64,000 nt of DNA from contig NZ_CP133262.1 of assembly GCF_030915405.1 (NCBI RefSeq), positions 3,100,001 to 3,164,000 on the forward strand, read 5' to 3'. The position numbers and the translations under genes are program-made. A model generated the notes under the pieces. It had not been told where the DNA came from. It worked only from the letters and a program-made list of their open reading frames with translations, and did no database searches. This DNA comes from Neobacillus nitrireducens (GTDB lineage: Bacteria > Bacillota > Bacilli > Bacillales > Cytobacillaceae). Shown here piece after piece: positions 1-10,979 of the stretch; the first letter of the stretch is position 1; each line of letters starts with the position of its first letter.

Positions 1-3
1 TTA

Positions 4-3000
4 TTAATCAATTGTAACTGTTTCTTCAGAAGTGGTATCACGGAGCACAGGCTCTGCTTTACGATAACGCGGCATTCCTGTTCCAGCTGGAATCAGCTTT
101 CCGATAATAACATTTTCTTTTAGACCTAGTAATTCATCACGTTTACCTTTGATTGCTGCATCGGTAAGAACTCTTGTTGTTTCTTGGAACGATGCTGCAG
201 AAAGGAATGAATCAGTTTCAAGCGACGCTTTGGTAATACCAAGTAATACCGGGCGACCTGTAGCTGGTAATTTACCTGCTAGCAATGCCTTTTCGTTCGC
301 ATCAGTAAACTGATGGATATCTAGAAGCGTTCCTGGAAGAACATCTGTTTCACCGGCATCCCCGACACGAACCTTACGGAGCATCTGACGGACCATTACT
401 TCCACGTGCTTATCACCAATTTCTACCCCTTGCATACGGTAAACTTTCTGAACTTCTTTCAATAGGTATTCTTGAACCGAAGTAACGTCTTTCACCCGGA
501 TTAATTCTTTCGGGTCAATCGAACCTTCAGTTAACTCTTCACCACGAGCGACATGGTCATTAACTGCCACTTTTAAGCGTGCTGTATAAGGTGCATTGTA
601 TGTTCTTGATTCCACTTCACCTTGAACAACAATCTCATGCTGGCGGTCACGGCCTTCATTAATTCCAACAACTACACCTTCAATTTCGGTGATAACTGCT
701 TGACCTTTAGGGTTACGTGCTTCAAAAATCTCTTGGATACGCGGTAAACCTTGTGTAATATCGTCTCCCGCAACACCGCCTGTGTGGAAGGTACGCATTG
801 TTAACTGTGTACCTGGCTCACCGATTGATTGCGCTGCAATAATACCAACAGATTCACCCACTTCAACCTCTTGACCTGTTGCCAGGTTGCGGCCATAACA
901 TTTCTTACATACACCATGACGTGTATTACATGTAAATGCCGAGCGGATTTTTACTGTTTCAATACCTGCACCCACAATAATCTCTGCTAAATCCTCAGTA
1001 ATCAAGCCGTTTTCAGGAACAAGCACTTCTTTGGTTTCCGGATGTCTGATCGCAGTCCGAGCATGACGGCCAATTAAGCGCTCATCCAGTCCTTCGATTA
1101 TTTCTGTTCCATCTTTTAAGGCACTGATTAAGAAACCGCGATCTGTACCACAATCATCTTCACGGACAATTACATCCTGTGCAACGTCAACAAGACGACG
1201 TGTTAAGTAACCGGAGTCAGCCGTTTTCAAGGCTGTATCAGCAAGACCTTTACGCGCACCATGTGTCGAGATAAAGTACTCTAATACGGTTAATCCTTCA
1301 CGGAAACTTGATTTAATCGGTAATTCAATAATTCGACCAGCCGGGTTGGCCATCAGACCACGCATACCAGCTAACTGTGTAAAGTTAGAGGCGTTACCAC
1401 GGGCACCGGAATCACTCATCATAAAGATTGGATTCGATTTATTCAGGGATTTCATTAGTTTCCCTTGAATGGTATCTTTTGCAGCACTCCAGACAGCAAT
1501 AACACGATCGTAACGCTCATCTTCGGTAATTAGACCACGTCTGAATTGCTTCATAACATTATCTACTTTACTTTGTGCTTCATGAAGAATTTCCTGCTTT
1601 TCAGGAAGTACGACAATGTCAGCTACACCAACCGTAAGTCCTGCTTTCGTTGAATGCTTAAAGCCCAAGTCCTTCATGCGGTCAAGCATTTTTGATGTTT
1701 CGGTAATCTTGAAACGCTTGAATACTTCCGCAATGATATTCCCAAGAATTTTCTTTTTGAACGGATCAATTAATGGCATTGACTGAATCTTTGCCTTAAT
1801 GTCTTCGCCTTTTTCAACAAAATATTTGACAGGTGTTTCAACTTCTAAATTATGTCTAGTCGGTTCATTAATATACGGGAATGATTTTGGCAGAATTTCA
1901 TTAAAAATAAGCTTACCCACCGTAGTGATTAATAACTTATGATTTTGTTCTTCTGTGAATGTTTCATTTCCTAATGAACCTGCATGGACAGCTACACGAG
2001 TATGGAAGTGAACATAGCCGTTTTGATAAGCAAGTACTGCTTCATTTGTATCTTTAAAGATCATTCCCTCGCCGACAGCGCCTTCTCTTTCCAAAGTTAA
2101 GTAATAGTTACCTAATACCATGTCCTGGGAAGGAGTAACAACCGGCTTACCATCTTTAGGGTTTAGGATATTTTGTGCTGCAAGCATTAAAAGACGTGCT
2201 TCTGCTTGTGCTTCTGATGAAAGCGGTACGTGAACAGCCATTTGGTCACCATCAAAGTCCGCATTGTATGCAGTACATACAAGAGGATGAAGACGAATCG
2301 CACGTCCTTCAACTAGTGTCGGTTCAAAAGCCTGAATCCCTAATCTATGCAATGTAGGGGCACGGTTTAATAATACCGGATGTTCTCTGATAACATCTTC
2401 AAGTACATCCCACACATCTGGAGATACTCTTTCAATCTTACGTTTGGCTGATTTAATATTATGGGCTAACCCTTTTTCAACGAGTTCCTTCATAACAAAT
2501 GGCTTAAATAGTTCTAGCGCCATTTCTTTCGGAAGTCCACATTGATACATTTTTAAGTTCGGTCCTACAACGATAACGGAACGACCTGAATAGTCAACAC
2601 GCTTTCCAAGTAGGTTTTGACGGAAACGGCCTTGCTTTCCTTTTAACATATGGGAAAGTGACTTCAATGGACGGTTACCCGGTCCTGTAACTGGACGACC
2701 ACGACGGCCGTTATCAATCAAGGCATCAACCGCTTCTTGAAGCATCCGTTTTTCATTCTGAACAATAATACTTGGTGCACCTAGATCTAACAAACGCTTT
2801 AAGCGGTTATTACGATTAATTACCCGACGGTAAAGATCATTTAAGTCGGATGTTGCAAATCTTCCTCCATCCAATTGAACCATTGGGCGAAGTTCAGGAG
2901 GTATAACAGGAAGAACGTCAAGAATCATCCATGAAGGCTCATTTCCTGACCCACGGAATGCTTCTAATACTTCAAGGCGTTTAATCGCACGGGTACGACG

Positions 3001-3603
3001 CTGACCTTGTGCACTTTTTAATTCCTCTTTTAATGCGTCTACCTCTTTATTTAAATCGATATCAAAAAGAAGCTTTTTAATCGCTTCTGCTCCCATGGAA
3101 GCTTGGAATTTGTTTCCGTACTTTTCACGGTATGCGCGATATTCTTTTTCAGATAATAGCTGTTTTTTATCTAGAGCTGTGTCTCCGGATTCCGTAACTA
3201 CATATGAAGCAAAGTAGATGATTTCCTCTAAAGCTCTTGGAGACATGTCTAAAACAAGTCCCATTCGGCTCGGAATACCTTTAAAGTACCAAATATGTGA
3301 AACTGGTGCAGCAAGCTCGATATGCCCCATTCGTTCACGACGAACTTTAGCACGTGTTACTTCTACTCCACAACGGTCACAAACGACACCTTTATAACGT
3401 ACACGCTTGTACTTTCCGCAATGACATTCCCAATCCTTTGTAGGACCAAAAATTCGTTCACAGAACAAGCCATCCTTTTCAGGCTTTAATGTACGATAGT
3501 TAATCGTTTCTGGTTTCTTGACTTCTCCGAAAGACCATGAACGGATTTTATCGGGTGAAGCAAGACCAATCTTCATATACTCAAAATTATTAACATCCAG
3601 CAA
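4..3603 (-). CDS. rpoC: DNA-directed RNA polymerase beta' subunit
   Basis: This is the beta' subunit of core RNA polymerase, carrying the catalytic Mg2+ site. The 1199 codons match the Bacillus length. The N-terminal zinc finger cysteines are seen at residues 60, 62, 75 and 78. The catalytic NADFDGD motif lies near residue 450 and the second zinc site (CX6CX2C) near residue 885. The start is TTG, placed 7 nt after GGGAGGT, and the protein opens [10 protein letters not shown] as in B. subtilis. It lies 89 nt after rpoB and is co-transcribed with it. Two TAA codons in a row end it at the window edge. The identification is certain. Confidence 0.99.
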   Translation of the reverse strand: MLDVNNFEYMKIGLASPDKIRSWSFGEVKKPETINYRTLKPEKDGLFCERIFGPTKDWECHCGKYKRVRYKGVVCDRCGVEVTRAKVRRERMGHIELAAPVSHIWYFKGIPSRMGLVLDMSPRALEEIIYFASYVVTESGDTALDKKQLLSEKEYRAYREKYGNKFQASMGAEAIKKLLFDIDLNKEVDALKEELKSAQGQRRTRAIKRLEVLEAFRGSGNEPSWMILDVLPVIPPELRPMVQLDGGRFATSDLNDLYRRVINRNNRLKRLLDLGAPSIIVQNEKRMLQEAVDALIDNGRRGRPVTGPGNRPLKSLSHMLKGKQGRFRQNLLGKRVDYSGRSVIVVGPNLKMYQCGLPKEMALELFKPFVMKELVEKGLAHNIKSAKRKIERVSPDVWDVLEDVIREHPVLLNRAPTLHRLGIQAFEPTLVEGRAIRLHPLVCTAYNADFDGDQMAVHVPLSSEAQAEARLLMLAAQNILNPKDGKPVVTPSQDMVLGNYYLTLEREGAVGEGMIFKDTNEAVLAYQNGYVHFHTRVAVHAGSLGNETFTEEQNHKLLITTVGKLIFNEILPKSFPYINEPTRHNLEVETPVKYFVEKGEDIKAKIQSMPLIDPFKKKILGNIIAEVFKRFKITETSKMLDRMKDLGFKHSTKAGLTVGVADIVVLPEKQEILHEAQSKVDNVMKQFRRGLITEDERYDRVIAVWSAAKDTIQGKLMKSLNKSNPIFMMSDSGARGNASNFTQLAGMRGLMANPAGRIIELPIKSSFREGLTVLEYFISTHGARKGLADTALKTADSGYLTRRLVDVAQDVIVREDDCGTDRGFLISALKDGTEIIEGLDERLIGRHARTAIRHPETKEVLVPENGLITEDLAEIIVGAGIETVKIRSAFTCNTRHGVCKKCYGRNLATGQEVEVGESVGIIAAQSIGEPGTQLTMRTFHTGGVAGDDITQGLPRIQEIFEARNPKGQAVITEIEGVVVGINEGRDRQHEIVVQGEVESRTYNAPYTARLKVAVNDHVARGEELTEGSIDPKELIRVKDVTSVQEYLLKEVQKVYRMQGVEIGDKHVEVMVRQMLRKVRVGDAGETDVLPGTLLDIHQFTDANEKALLAGKLPATGRPVLLGITKASLETDSFLSAASFQETTRVLTDAAIKGKRDELLGLKENVIIGKLIPAGTGMPRYRKAEPVLRDTTSEETVTID

Positions 3604-3692
3604 GGGGCCTACCTCCCTTTTGATATCCAGGTTATACCCTTATCACGTACAAAAGTTGGAGCGCTATATGCGCTCCTACTCATAATATATAT

Positions 3693-6600
3693 TTACTCTT
3701 TTGAACCGACTTTTTCTGATTCAAGTGCTTGCTCAGGAACAATGTTTAACGTGTCGACTTGTTGTAAGTCATCGTCATCTTCCGTATCGCGCATTTCTAT
3801 TTCTTCTTCATCACCAGACAGGATTTTGACATCCATTCCTAGACTCTGAAGCTCTTTAATTAATACTTTGAATGATTCTGGAACACCTGGTTCCGGAACA
3901 TTTTCACCTTTGACGATAGCTTCATAAGTTTTCACACGACCAACCACGTCATCGGATTTAACGGTAAGGATTTCTTGAAGGGTGTATGCTGCTCCGTATG
4001 CTTCAAGTGCCCAAACTTCCATCTCACCGAAACGCTGTCCACCAAATTGAGCTTTACCGCCCAGTGGCTGTTGCGTAACAAGTGAGTAAGGACCCGTTGA
4101 ACGGGCATGGAGTTTATCATCAACCATGTGGGCAAGTTTAATCATATACATGACACCTACAGAGACACGGTTATCAAATGGTTCCCCAGATCGGCCATCA
4201 TAAAGAACGGTTTTAGCATCGCGGGCCATGCCTGCTTCTTCAATCGTCCCCCAAACATCTTCCTCACGCGCTCCGTCAAATACCGGCGAAGCTACATGAA
4301 TTCCTAGGTAACGGGCTGCCATTCCAAGGTGAAGCTCAAGCACCTGTCCAATGTTCATCCGTGATGGTACGCCCAATGGATTTAACATTATATCGACTGG
4401 TGTGCCATCTGGTAAAAACGGCATATCTTCTTCCGGTAAAATCCGTGAGATTACCCCTTTGTTACCATGACGTCCCGCCATTTTATCCCCTTCAGAGATC
4501 TTACGTTTCTGAACAATATAAGCGCGGACAAGCTGATTCACACCTGGTGGAAGTTCATCGCCATCTTCACGATTAAAGACTTTAACATCAAGAACGATAC
4601 CGCCGCCGCCATGTGGAACTCTAAGTGACGTATCACGAACTTCACGTGCCTTTTCTCCAAAGATTGCGTGTAAAAGACGTTCTTCAGCTGTTAATTCGGT
4701 AACTCCTTTTGGCGTTACTTTACCAACTAACAAGTCTCCATCTTTCACTTCTGCACCCGTACGAATAATTCCACGCTCATCCAAGTTGCGAAGAGCATCT
4801 TCTCCAACGTTTGGTATATCACGTGTGATTTCTTCTGGTCCAAGTTTTGTATCACGAGATTCTGACTCGTATTCTTCAATATGAATCGATGTATAGACAT
4901 CATCTTTCACTAAACGCTGACTCATAATAATCGCATCTTCATAGTTATAGCCATCCCATGTCATGAAGGCAACAAGAACGTTACGTCCAAGGGCTAATTC
5001 CCCTAATTCCATTGATGGACCATCAGCAAGAATTTCACCTTTTGTTACGTGGTTGCCTACAGCGACAATTGGTCGTTGGTTATAACAAGTTCCTTGATTG
5101 GAACGAATGAATTTAAGCATGCGGTATTTATCAAGATTTCCTCTTACTTCCTGACCGTCCACCACATTTATGCGGCGTACCCACACTTCACGTGCTTCCA
5201 CGTGTTCAACAATACCTTCGTGCTTACAGATAACCGCAGCACCTGAGTCTTTACCAGATACATATTCCATACCTGTTCCAACTCTTGGAGCTTCTGGCTG
5301 CATAAGCGGGACTGCTTGACGCTGCATGTTCGCTCCCATTAGAGCACGGTTAGAGTCATCGTTTTCAAGGAACGGAATACATGCTGTTGCCGCAGATACA
5401 ACCTGCTTTGGCGATACATCCATATAATCAATTCGCTCACGTTTAACGACCGTGTTTTCACCACGGAAACGAGCAACAACATCTTCATCAACGAAGGAAC
5501 CATCGTCACTTAGACGAGAATTTGCTTGCGCTGTAACATAGTTATCTTCTTCATCCGCAGTTAAGTAATCAATTCGGCTTGTTACCTTTCCGGTATCAGG
5601 GTCGACACGACGGTAAGGTGTTTCAATGAATCCAAACCGGTTTACTTTTGCATATGATGATAACGAGTTAATCAGACCAATGTTCGGTCCCTCTGGTGTT
5701 TCAATCGGACACATACGACCGTAATGGGAGTAGTGAACGTCACGAACTTCAAAGCCTGCCCGTTCACGCGTTAAACCACCAGGTCCTAAGGCAGAGAGAC
5801 GACGCTTGTGAGTTAATTCAGCAAGCGGATTCGTTTGATCCATGAATTGCGATAATTGTGAACTTCCGAAGAATTCCTTAATTGAAGCAATTACCGGACG
5901 AATATTAATCAATTGTTGCGGTGTGATCGTTGCTGTATCTTGGATAGACATTCTTTCGCGAACCACACGTTCCATACGGGATAATCCGATTCGGAACTGA
6001 TTTTGAAGGAGTTCTCCTACAGAGCGAAGACGTCTGTTTCCTAGATGGTCAATATCATCGGTATCGCCTACTCCATGCAATAAATTGAAGAAGTAGCTAA
6101 TCGATGCAATGATATCAGCAGGTGTAATATTTTTAATTGGTTCGGCCACATAGGCGTTACCTAAGACATTAATTACTTTTTCGTTCTCATCGCCAGGAGC
6201 ATAAATCTTAATGTCCTGAAGAGTAATTTCCTCTGCCACTACGCCGCCATAAGGATTGAAGCCTTTGAAATTAATATTCTTTTCTAGGGCTGGCAAAACT
6301 CTATCCAGATTTCGTCTGTCTAGAACAGTACCTTTTTCAGCAATAATTTCACCAGTTTCAGGATCCGCAAGGGATTCTGCTAAACGCTGGTTAAATAAGC
6401 GGTTTTTAATATGAAGCTTTTTATTAATTTTATAACGACCAACATTAGCGAGGTCATAGCGCTTTGGATCAAAGAAACGCGAAATTAATAGACTCTTTGC
6501 GTTTTCAACAGTAGGCGGTTCACCTGGACGAAGACGCTCATAAATTTCTAGAAGCGCTTTGTCAACACCTTCTGTATTGTCCTTTTCTAATGTATTACGG

Positions 6601-7250
6601 ATATACTCGTTATCCCCGATCAATTCAATGATTTCTTGATCAGAGCCGAAGCCAAGTGCACGCAAAAGAACCGTAACGGGCAGTTTCCGAGTACGATCTA
6701 TTCTCACATATACGACATCTTTGGCGTCTGTTTCATACTCCAGCCAAGCGCCGCGGTTCGGAATGACAGTAGCCGAATAGCCACGTTTCCCATTTTTATC
6801 GAGTTTTCCACTAAAGTAAACGCTCGGAGAACGCACTAATTGTGAAACAATAACACGTTCTGCCCCGTTAATGACAAACGTACCTGTCTCAGTCATAAGT
6901 GGAAAATCACCCATAAATACATCTTGATCTTTTACTTCGCCTGTTTCTTTGTTTACAAGACGTACTTTTACACGTAATGGAGCAGAATATGTAACGTCCC
7001 GTTCTTTTGATTCTTCCACAGAATACTTTGGATCGCCAAGGCTGTAATCAATAAATTCTAGTGATAGGTTACCAGTAAAATCTTCTATTGGTGAAATATC
7101 CTGGAACATTTCACGCAAACCTTCATCAAGAAACCATTGATAGGAAGAGGTTTGGATTTCAATAAGATTTGGTAATTCTAAAACTTCACTGATTCGTGCG
7201 TAACTTCTTCGTTGGCGGTGTCGTCCATACTGAACTAGTTGACCTGTCAA
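3693..7250 (-). CDS. rpoB: DNA-directed RNA polymerase beta subunit
   Basis: This is the beta subunit of core RNA polymerase, 1185 codons from the chosen start. I chose TTG at 7250 (protein opening [11 protein letters not shown]), because it lies 6 nt after AGGGGTG and B. subtilis uses the same TTG. A GTG three codons upstream overlaps that ribosome binding site. The rifampicin-binding cluster is intact ([14 protein letters not shown] followed by [13 protein letters not shown]), so the residues usually changed in resistant mutants have the sensitive form. The C-terminus is acidic and variable, as in other bacilli. A leader of about 220 nt with a hairpin precedes it. Confidence 0.99.
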   Translation of the reverse strand: MTGQLVQYGRHRQRRSYARISEVLELPNLIEIQTSSYQWFLDEGLREMFQDISPIEDFTGNLSLEFIDYSLGDPKYSVEESKERDVTYSAPLRVKVRLVNKETGEVKDQDVFMGDFPLMTETGTFVINGAERVIVSQLVRSPSVYFSGKLDKNGKRGYSATVIPNRGAWLEYETDAKDVVYVRIDRTRKLPVTVLLRALGFGSDQEIIELIGDNEYIRNTLEKDNTEGVDKALLEIYERLRPGEPPTVENAKSLLISRFFDPKRYDLANVGRYKINKKLHIKNRLFNQRLAESLADPETGEIIAEKGTVLDRRNLDRVLPALEKNINFKGFNPYGGVVAEEITLQDIKIYAPGDENEKVINVLGNAYVAEPIKNITPADIIASISYFFNLLHGVGDTDDIDHLGNRRLRSVGELLQNQFRIGLSRMERVVRERMSIQDTATITPQQLINIRPVIASIKEFFGSSQLSQFMDQTNPLAELTHKRRLSALGPGGLTRERAGFEVRDVHYSHYGRMCPIETPEGPNIGLINSLSSYAKVNRFGFIETPYRRVDPDTGKVTSRIDYLTADEEDNYVTAQANSRLSDDGSFVDEDVVARFRGENTVVKRERIDYMDVSPKQVVSAATACIPFLENDDSNRALMGANMQRQAVPLMQPEAPRVGTGMEYVSGKDSGAAVICKHEGIVEHVEAREVWVRRINVVDGQEVRGNLDKYRMLKFIRSNQGTCYNQRPIVAVGNHVTKGEILADGPSMELGELALGRNVLVAFMTWDGYNYEDAIIMSQRLVKDDVYTSIHIEEYESESRDTKLGPEEITRDIPNVGEDALRNLDERGIIRTGAEVKDGDLLVGKVTPKGVTELTAEERLLHAIFGEKAREVRDTSLRVPHGGGGIVLDVKVFNREDGDELPPGVNQLVRAYIVQKRKISEGDKMAGRHGNKGVISRILPEEDMPFLPDGTPVDIMLNPLGVPSRMNIGQVLELHLGMAARYLGIHVASPVFDGAREEDVWGTIEEAGMARDAKTVLYDGRSGEPFDNRVSVGVMYMIKLAHMVDDKLHARSTGPYSLVTQQPLGGKAQFGGQRFGEMEVWALEAYGAAYTLQEILTVKSDDVVGRVKTYEAIVKGENVPEPGVPESFKVLIKELQSLGMDVKILSGDEEEIEMRDTEDDDDLQQVDTLNIVPEQALESEKVGSKE

Positions 7251-7295
7251 CTGATTCACCCCTCAAATCAAGCGTTATTATTAAAATTTATAAGC

Positions 7296-7331
7296 GTTTA
7301 CGGAGCTGGAATTTACATCCTTTCCGTAAAC
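7296..7331 (-). other. hairpin in the rpoB leader
   Basis: A perfect 9-bp inverted repeat (GTTTACGGA and TCCGTAAAC) separated by 18 nt sits in the untranslated region between ybxB and rpoB, about 45 nt before the rpoB start. No T-run follows, so it is not an ordinary terminator. It may fold in the rpoBC message. The role is unknown. Confidence 0.4.
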
Positions 7332-7477
7332 AAAAAGAAAAAGGGTTTTTACTAAAAAACCACATTTTCACATTTAGACTATTATTTTGTCATCATTTCC
7401 TTAATATCCCTATTTTATACGCTAAGAAATAACGTTTTTAAGGAATAATTCGGAAATTATTATGATGGCATTTTATA

Positions 7478-7506
7478 ATGCTATCATAGTGACATTTTCA
7501 AGTCAA
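7478..7506 (-). promoter_or_regulatory. candidate sigma-A promoter for rpoB-rpoC
   Basis: TTGACT (7501-7506) and TAGCAT (7478-7483) are separated by exactly 17 nt. The -35 overlaps the last codons of ybxB. The -10 is weak (4 of 6 consensus bases), so the call rests on spacing and position. RpoBC in B. subtilis also has a promoter close upstream. Confidence 0.5.
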
Positions 7507-8105
7507 CTTTTTTGTGCCCTTATGACAAAATAACCTTTGGATTTGTCAATAGTTTCAACACGGTTAAATAAATTATTTAATTTTTCAATAGCGGATGGTG
7601 CCCCTTGTTTCTTTTGAATGACAACCCAGAGCTCACCCTGAGATGTAAGATGCTCGAAGCTTTGTTCAAAAATATCATGAACAGTTTTTTTCCCCGCCCT
7701 AATCGGTGGATTTGTTAATATGGCCGCAAACGTATTTTCTTTTACATTTAACAGACGATCACTTTCATAAATCTTAACGTTCTCAATCCGATTAAGTTCT
7801 GCATTTTCCTTCGCCAAGGAAATCGCTCGCTCATTAACATCAACCATATGTATCATACGATCATGATAATTCTTTGCAAGAGAAAGACCGATTGGTCCAT
7901 AGCCACAGCCAACATCTAGGAGTAACCCCCCTGCATTCGGCAATTCAAAAGACTCAATTAATAACCGTGAGCCGAAATCTACTTCTCTTTTTGAAAACAC
8001 ACCGTTATCTGTTTTAAAACGAAATTGATTATTTTTTAAAGTGTAGTCCCAAAATTTCGGGTCACTATCAACCTTCTGTGTTCGAGAATAGTAGTGTTCA
8101 GACAT
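7503..8105 (-). CDS. ybxB: class I SAM-dependent methyltransferase, RsmC/YbxB-like
   Basis: The 200-residue protein is a Rossmann-fold methyltransferase of the small-domain RsmC type. The S-adenosylmethionine site LDVGCGYGPIG lies near residues 63-73 and the NPPI motif, typical of enzymes methylating exocyclic amines on nucleic acid bases, near residue 132. Activity on 16S rRNA guanine is inferred from the family. I start at the ATG opening MSEHYYS; a GTG three codons earlier overlaps the GGAGGTG ribosome binding site. It sits between rplL and rpoB, as ybxB does in B. subtilis. The last codons overlap the candidate rpoB promoter. Confidence 0.88.
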   Translation of the reverse strand: MSEHYYSRTQKVDSDPKFWDYTLKNNQFRFKTDNGVFSKREVDFGSRLLIESFELPNAGGLLLDVGCGYGPIGLSLAKNYHDRMIHMVDVNERAISLAKENAELNRIENVKIYESDRLLNVKENTFAAILTNPPIRAGKKTVHDIFEQSFEHLTSQGELWVVIQKKQGAPSAIEKLNNLFNRVETIDKSKGYFVIRAQKS

Positions 8106-8169
8106 TTGACTCACCTCCGAGGAATATTAATAATTGAAGAGTAACGAGGAAAAGAAACTTAGTTAAGTC

Positions 8170-8203
8170 AAAAAAAGCCCGCTTATACAGCGAGCTCATT
8201 TTT
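8170..8203 (-). terminator. terminator-like hairpin after rplL
   Basis: A GC-rich 7-bp stem (GCTCGCT/AGCGGGC, one G-U pair) is followed by seven T residues on the minus strand just after the rplL stop. It probably ends or attenuates the rplJL transcript before ybxB and rpoBC. Confidence 0.8.
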
Positions 8204-8210
8204 TTGATAA

Positions 8211-8570
8211 TTACTTAACTTCAACGTTTGCTCCAACTTCAGCAAGTTTAGCTTTAACTTCTTCAGCTTCTTCTTTAGAAACGCCTTCTTTAACAGCTTT
8301 CGGAGTGTTGTCAACAAGATCTTTTGCTTCTTTAAGACCAAGACCTGTGATTTCACGAACAGCTTTGATAACCTTGATTTTTTGATCTCCAGGGCTAGCA
8401 AGGATTACGTCAAATTCAGTTTGCTCTTCAACAGCTGCTACTGCTGCGCCACCCATTGCTACTGGTGCTGCTGCAGTTACGCCGAATTCTTCTTCGATTG
8501 CTTTTACTAGATCGTTAAGTTCTAAAACAGTCATAGTTTTAACTGCTTCAATGATTTGTTCTTTAGTCAT
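8211..8570 (-). CDS. rplL: ribosomal protein L7/L12
   Basis: This is the stalk protein of the large subunit, present in several copies bound to L10, and it recruits and activates translation GTPases. The 119 residues show the N-terminal dimerisation helix ([20 protein letters not shown]), an Ala/Val/Gly-rich hinge around residues 35-50, and the C-terminal factor-binding domain with [12 protein letters not shown]. It is normally co-transcribed with rplJ. Here the 201-nt gap to rplJ holds a long repeat copy, which makes the spacing unusually large. It has a strong AAGGAGGAAATT ribosome binding site. Confidence 0.98.
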   Translation of the reverse strand: MTKEQIIEAVKTMTVLELNDLVKAIEEEFGVTAAAPVAMGGAAVAAVEEQTEFDVILASPGDQKIKVIKAVREITGLGLKEAKDLVDNTPKAVKEGVSKEEAEEVKAKLAEVGANVEVK

Positions 8571-8623
8571 GATTAATTTCCTCCTTAGTTTTCGTTCAAA
8601 TTTATTTGATTGAGCGTTAAGAT

Positions 8624-8773
8624 TGTCTAGCTTCAGCTCCCAGCAGCTAGTGTCCTTCGCTCTTCTCCCTACGATAAGTCAACATCGGCTCGAAGAGAGC
8701 TCCCCGTGTTTCCTTTATCTCAGTTCGAAGCGCTCCAGGCCATACGTTGCTAAGCGGTCGCTTCCGCTTTTCT
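8624..8773 (-). repeat. long copy (about 150 bp) of a dispersed repeat, between rplJ and rplL
   Basis: This copy runs in minus orientation. On the minus strand it begins AGAAAAGCGGAAGCG and ends AGCTGAAGCTAGACA. It shares the inner blocks GATAAAGGAAACACGG, GATGTTGACTTATCGTAGGG and CACTAGC with the copies at 16614, 47312 and 53603. Its first bases overlap the TAG stop of rplJ. It lies in the transcribed spacer between two ribosomal stalk genes. Confidence 0.85.
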
Positions 8774-9272
8774 ATGCGCCTTGTTCTTCTTTTTGTTCTG
8801 CAACTGCTTTTGTAACAAGAGCAAGGTTGCGGATTGGTGCTTGTAGTACGCTGAGTAACATAGATAGTAAACCTTCGCGTGATGGTAGGTCAGCAAGAGC
8901 TTTAATTTCTTCAGCTGTTGCAACGTTTCCTTCAATTACACCTGCTTTAAGTTCAAGTGCTTCATGCTTTTTCGCGAAGTCATTCAAGATTTTAGCTGGT
9001 GCTACTACATCTTCAGTACTGAACGCAATTGCGTTAGGACCTGTTAAAGCAGCGTTTAAGCCAGCAAGTTCAGCAGCTTCAGCCGCGCGGCGAACCATTG
9101 AGTTTTTGTAAACTTTGAATTCAACGCCTGCTTCACGAAGTTGTTTACGAAGTTCAGTTACTTCCGCAACTGATAGACCACGATAATCAACAACAACTGT
9201 TGAAACGCTCTTCTTTAACTTATCAGTAATTTCATCAACGACTTGTTTCTTTAATTCGATTACACTGCTCAT
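8772..9272 (-). CDS. rplJ: ribosomal protein L10
   Basis: L10 anchors L7/L12 dimers on the large subunit; the 166 residues are of normal family length. The opening [15 protein letters not shown] and the internal [17 protein letters not shown] are typical. The C-terminal helix that binds L12 is present, ending in EEQGA. The start ATG follows AGGAGGTGTAAAG. An L10 leader with an attenuator hairpin and a strong promoter precede it, so autoregulation by L10 is expected. The stop codon TAG overlaps the edge of the repeat that separates it from rplL. Confidence 0.98.
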   Translation of the reverse strand: MSSVIELKKQVVDEITDKLKKSVSTVVVDYRGLSVAEVTELRKQLREAGVEFKVYKNSMVRRAAEAAELAGLNAALTGPNAIAFSTEDVVAPAKILNDFAKKHEALELKAGVIEGNVATAEEIKALADLPSREGLLSMLLSVLQAPIRNLALVTKAVAEQKEEQGA

Positions 9273-9319
9273 CTTTACACCTCCTGTAGATTATCTACAT
9301 TCATACCAGGCAAATTAAA

Positions 9320-9440
9320 GCCTCCATATCAATCGGTGACATGGAGGCAGCATACAACAGCTGAATAAGTTCAGCCAATTCTATCGCATTACCTCGGCAG
9401 GGAATTAAGCGTCGAAACGCACCTGCTGTCTTCAGTACAA
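9320..9440 (-). promoter_or_regulatory. ribosomal protein L10 leader with attenuator hairpin
   Basis: The minus-strand transcript contains the GACAGCAGGTG and TTAATTCCCTGCCGAGG blocks that are the recognised L10 leader core. It is followed by a hairpin (GCCTCCAT/ATGGAGGC, 9320-9348) and a short T-rich stretch. In Firmicutes this element binds the L10-L12 complex and represses rplJL by premature termination. The match to the family core is clear; the terminator strength is modest because the T-run is interrupted. Confidence 0.87.
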
Positions 9441-9467
9441 ATGTTTTTATTTTAAACAACAAAATAG

Positions 9468-9496
9468 ATTATATAAAATCTATTCTAGATTGTCAA
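9468..9496 (-). promoter_or_regulatory. sigma-A promoter for rplJ-rplL
   Basis: Perfect consensus TTGACA (9491-9496) and TATAAT (9468-9473) are separated by 17 nt and placed just upstream of the L10 leader. Confidence 0.9.
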
Positions 9497-9506
9497 TTGG
9501 GAAAAT

Positions 9507-10205
9507 TTACTTAACTGTTACTGATGAAGGGTCAACTTTCACGCCAGGTCCCATTGTAGAAGCAACAGTTACGTTCTTCATGTAAGTACCTTTTGCAGCA
9601 GATGGCTTCACTTTTACCATAGTTTCAAAGATAGTGTTGAAGTTTTCAACAAGCTTTTCGTTTTCGAAAGATGCTTTACCGATAGGAACATGAATGTTAC
9701 CAGACTTGTCTACACGGTATTCAACTTTACCAGCTTTAATTTCATTAATCGCACGAGTTACATCAAATGTAACTGTACCAGTTTTAGGGTTTGGCATTAA
9801 ACCTTTAGGTCCTAAGACACGACCAAGCTTACCAACTTCACCCATCATGTCAGGAGTTGCTACGATTACATCAAATTCAAACCAACCTTGTTGGATTTTG
9901 TTGATGTACTCTGCATCACCTACATAATCAGCTCCAGCTGCTTCTGCTTCTTTAACTTTTTCACCCTTAGCGAAAACTAGAACGCGTTGCGTTTTACCAG
10001 TTCCGTTTGGAAGCACGACTGCACCACGGATTTGTTGGTCAGCTTTCTTAGGGTCTACACCTAAACGAAATGCTACTTCTAGAGTTGCATCGAATTTAGT
10101 GAAGTTTGTTTTTTTAGCAAGATCAATTGCTTCAGCAATTGGATATGCTTTTAGGCGATCTACAAGCTTTGAAGCTTCTAAATACTTTTTACCTTTTTTA
10201 GCCAT
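9507..10205 (-). CDS. rplA: ribosomal protein L1
   Basis: L1 forms the mobile L1 stalk at the E site. The 232 residues match the family, with [16 protein letters not shown] at the start and the conserved [18 protein letters not shown] near residues 125-145. It follows rplK by 115 nt; that spacer contains a stable hairpin (GGTTGCGA/TCGCAACC) and a GTGGGAGG/CCAC motif that also occurs ahead of rplK. L1 is a known repressor of its own operon in other bacteria, so these are candidate binding sites. The ribosome binding site is TAGGAGGAAATT. Confidence 0.98.
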   Translation of the reverse strand: MAKKGKKYLEASKLVDRLKAYPIAEAIDLAKKTNFTKFDATLEVAFRLGVDPKKADQQIRGAVVLPNGTGKTQRVLVFAKGEKVKEAEAAGADYVGDAEYINKIQQGWFEFDVIVATPDMMGEVGKLGRVLGPKGLMPNPKTGTVTFDVTRAINEIKAGKVEYRVDKSGNIHVPIGKASFENEKLVENFNTIFETMVKVKPSAAKGTYMKNVTVASTMGPGVKVDPSSVTVK

Positions 10206-10224
10206 TTTAATTTCCTCCTAGATT

Positions 10225-10289
10225 GTGGTTTTAGCGGAATAACCTCCCACGAATAAAGGTTGCGAGTGAGAAATATCAGCGTCGCAACC
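10225..10289 (-). promoter_or_regulatory. candidate structured leader of rplA
   Basis: On the minus strand an 8-bp perfect stem (GGTTGCGA/TCGCAACC, 10258-10289) is followed by GTGGGAGG (10243-10250) and a pairing CCAC (10225-10228) just upstream of the rplA ribosome binding site. The same GTGGGAGG/CCAC arrangement lies ahead of rplK. L1 binding is an inference. Confidence 0.45.
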
Positions 10290-10320
10290 CCCTTCATTAC
10301 ACCAAACAGTTCAACATGAA

Positions 10321-10746
10321 TTAGTCTTCGATGACAATACCCATGCTGCGTGCAGTACCTTCGACCATGCGCATTGCCGCTTCAACGCTAGCTGCGTTTA
10401 GGTCAGGCATTTTTTGTTCCGCAATCTCGCGTACTGTATCACGCTTTACTGTTGCTACCTTATTACGGTTAGGTTCACCAGAACCTGACTGAATTCCAGC
10501 TGCTACTTTCAATAAAACGGCAGCAGGAGGAGTTTTCGTAATAAATGTAAATGAACGGTCTTCAAAAACCGTGATTTCAACAGGAATGATCAAACCAGCT
10601 TGATCAGCTGTACGAGCGTTAAATTCTTTACAGAATCCCATGATGTTAACACCGGCTTGACCTAATGCAGGACCAACTGGTGGCGCAGGGTTTGCTTTCC
10701 CAGCAGGGATTTGTAACTTAACGACTTTAATTACTTTTTTAGCCAC
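10321..10746 (-). CDS. rplK: ribosomal protein L11
   Basis: L11 lies at the base of the stalk, is part of the GTPase-associated centre, and is needed for stringent RelA activation. The 141 residues open [20 protein letters not shown] and include the proline-rich [11 protein letters not shown] hinge. I use the GTG at 10746; a GTG three codons earlier lies inside the AAGGAGGTG ribosome binding site. B. subtilis rplK is the same length. It has its own promoter and a leader of about 140 nt, and is co-transcribed with rplA. Confidence 0.98.
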   Translation of the reverse strand: MAKKVIKVVKLQIPAGKANPAPPVGPALGQAGVNIMGFCKEFNARTADQAGLIIPVEITVFEDRSFTFITKTPPAAVLLKVAAGIQSGSGEPNRNKVATVKRDTVREIAEQKMPDLNAASVEAAMRMVEGTARSMGIVIED

Positions 10747-10773
10747 GAGACACACCTCCTTAAAGTCCGTGAT

Positions 10774-10806
10774 GTGGTAATAGGAATCTTTTCAGAATCC
10801 TCCCAC
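10774..10806 (-). promoter_or_regulatory. candidate L1-binding hairpin in the rplK leader
   Basis: The transcript can fold as GTGG/CCAC, a lopsided internal loop (G opposite ATTA), and a second helix AGGATTC/GATTCCT with one mismatch and the loop TGAAAA. Two helices around an asymmetric loop resemble known L1 regulatory sites, and the GTGGGAGG strand recurs ahead of rplA. This is a candidate only. Confidence 0.4.
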
Positions 10807-10886
10807 TCAGGCATCTGTCTTTATCTATTGATCATAAAGAACTTAACATAAGTCTTGTCTCACATGGAGACATACTGACCTATGAA

Positions 10887-10915
10887 ATATTACCACTTTT
10901 TAAAAATGATTTCAA
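10887..10915 (-). promoter_or_regulatory. sigma-A promoter for rplK-rplA
   Basis: TTGAAA (10910-10915) and TAATAT (10887-10892) are 17 nt apart, about 140 nt upstream of rplK. Confidence 0.75.
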
Positions 10916-10979
10916 GTTTTTTTACAATATAAGATTATTTTTCTTTGATCAATGCCATAAAAAGAGCTCTTAAGCTTCC

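Noticed and set aside
8183..8401. A Lys/Leu-rich minus-strand frame overlapping rplL
   Set aside because: It is a frame-shifted reading of the Ala/Lys-rich rplL 3' half.
8623..9111. A 162-codon plus-strand frame beginning in the long repeat and running antisense to rplJ
   Set aside because: It is Ser/Ala-rich shadow coding opposite a conserved ribosomal protein gene, with no ribosome binding site.
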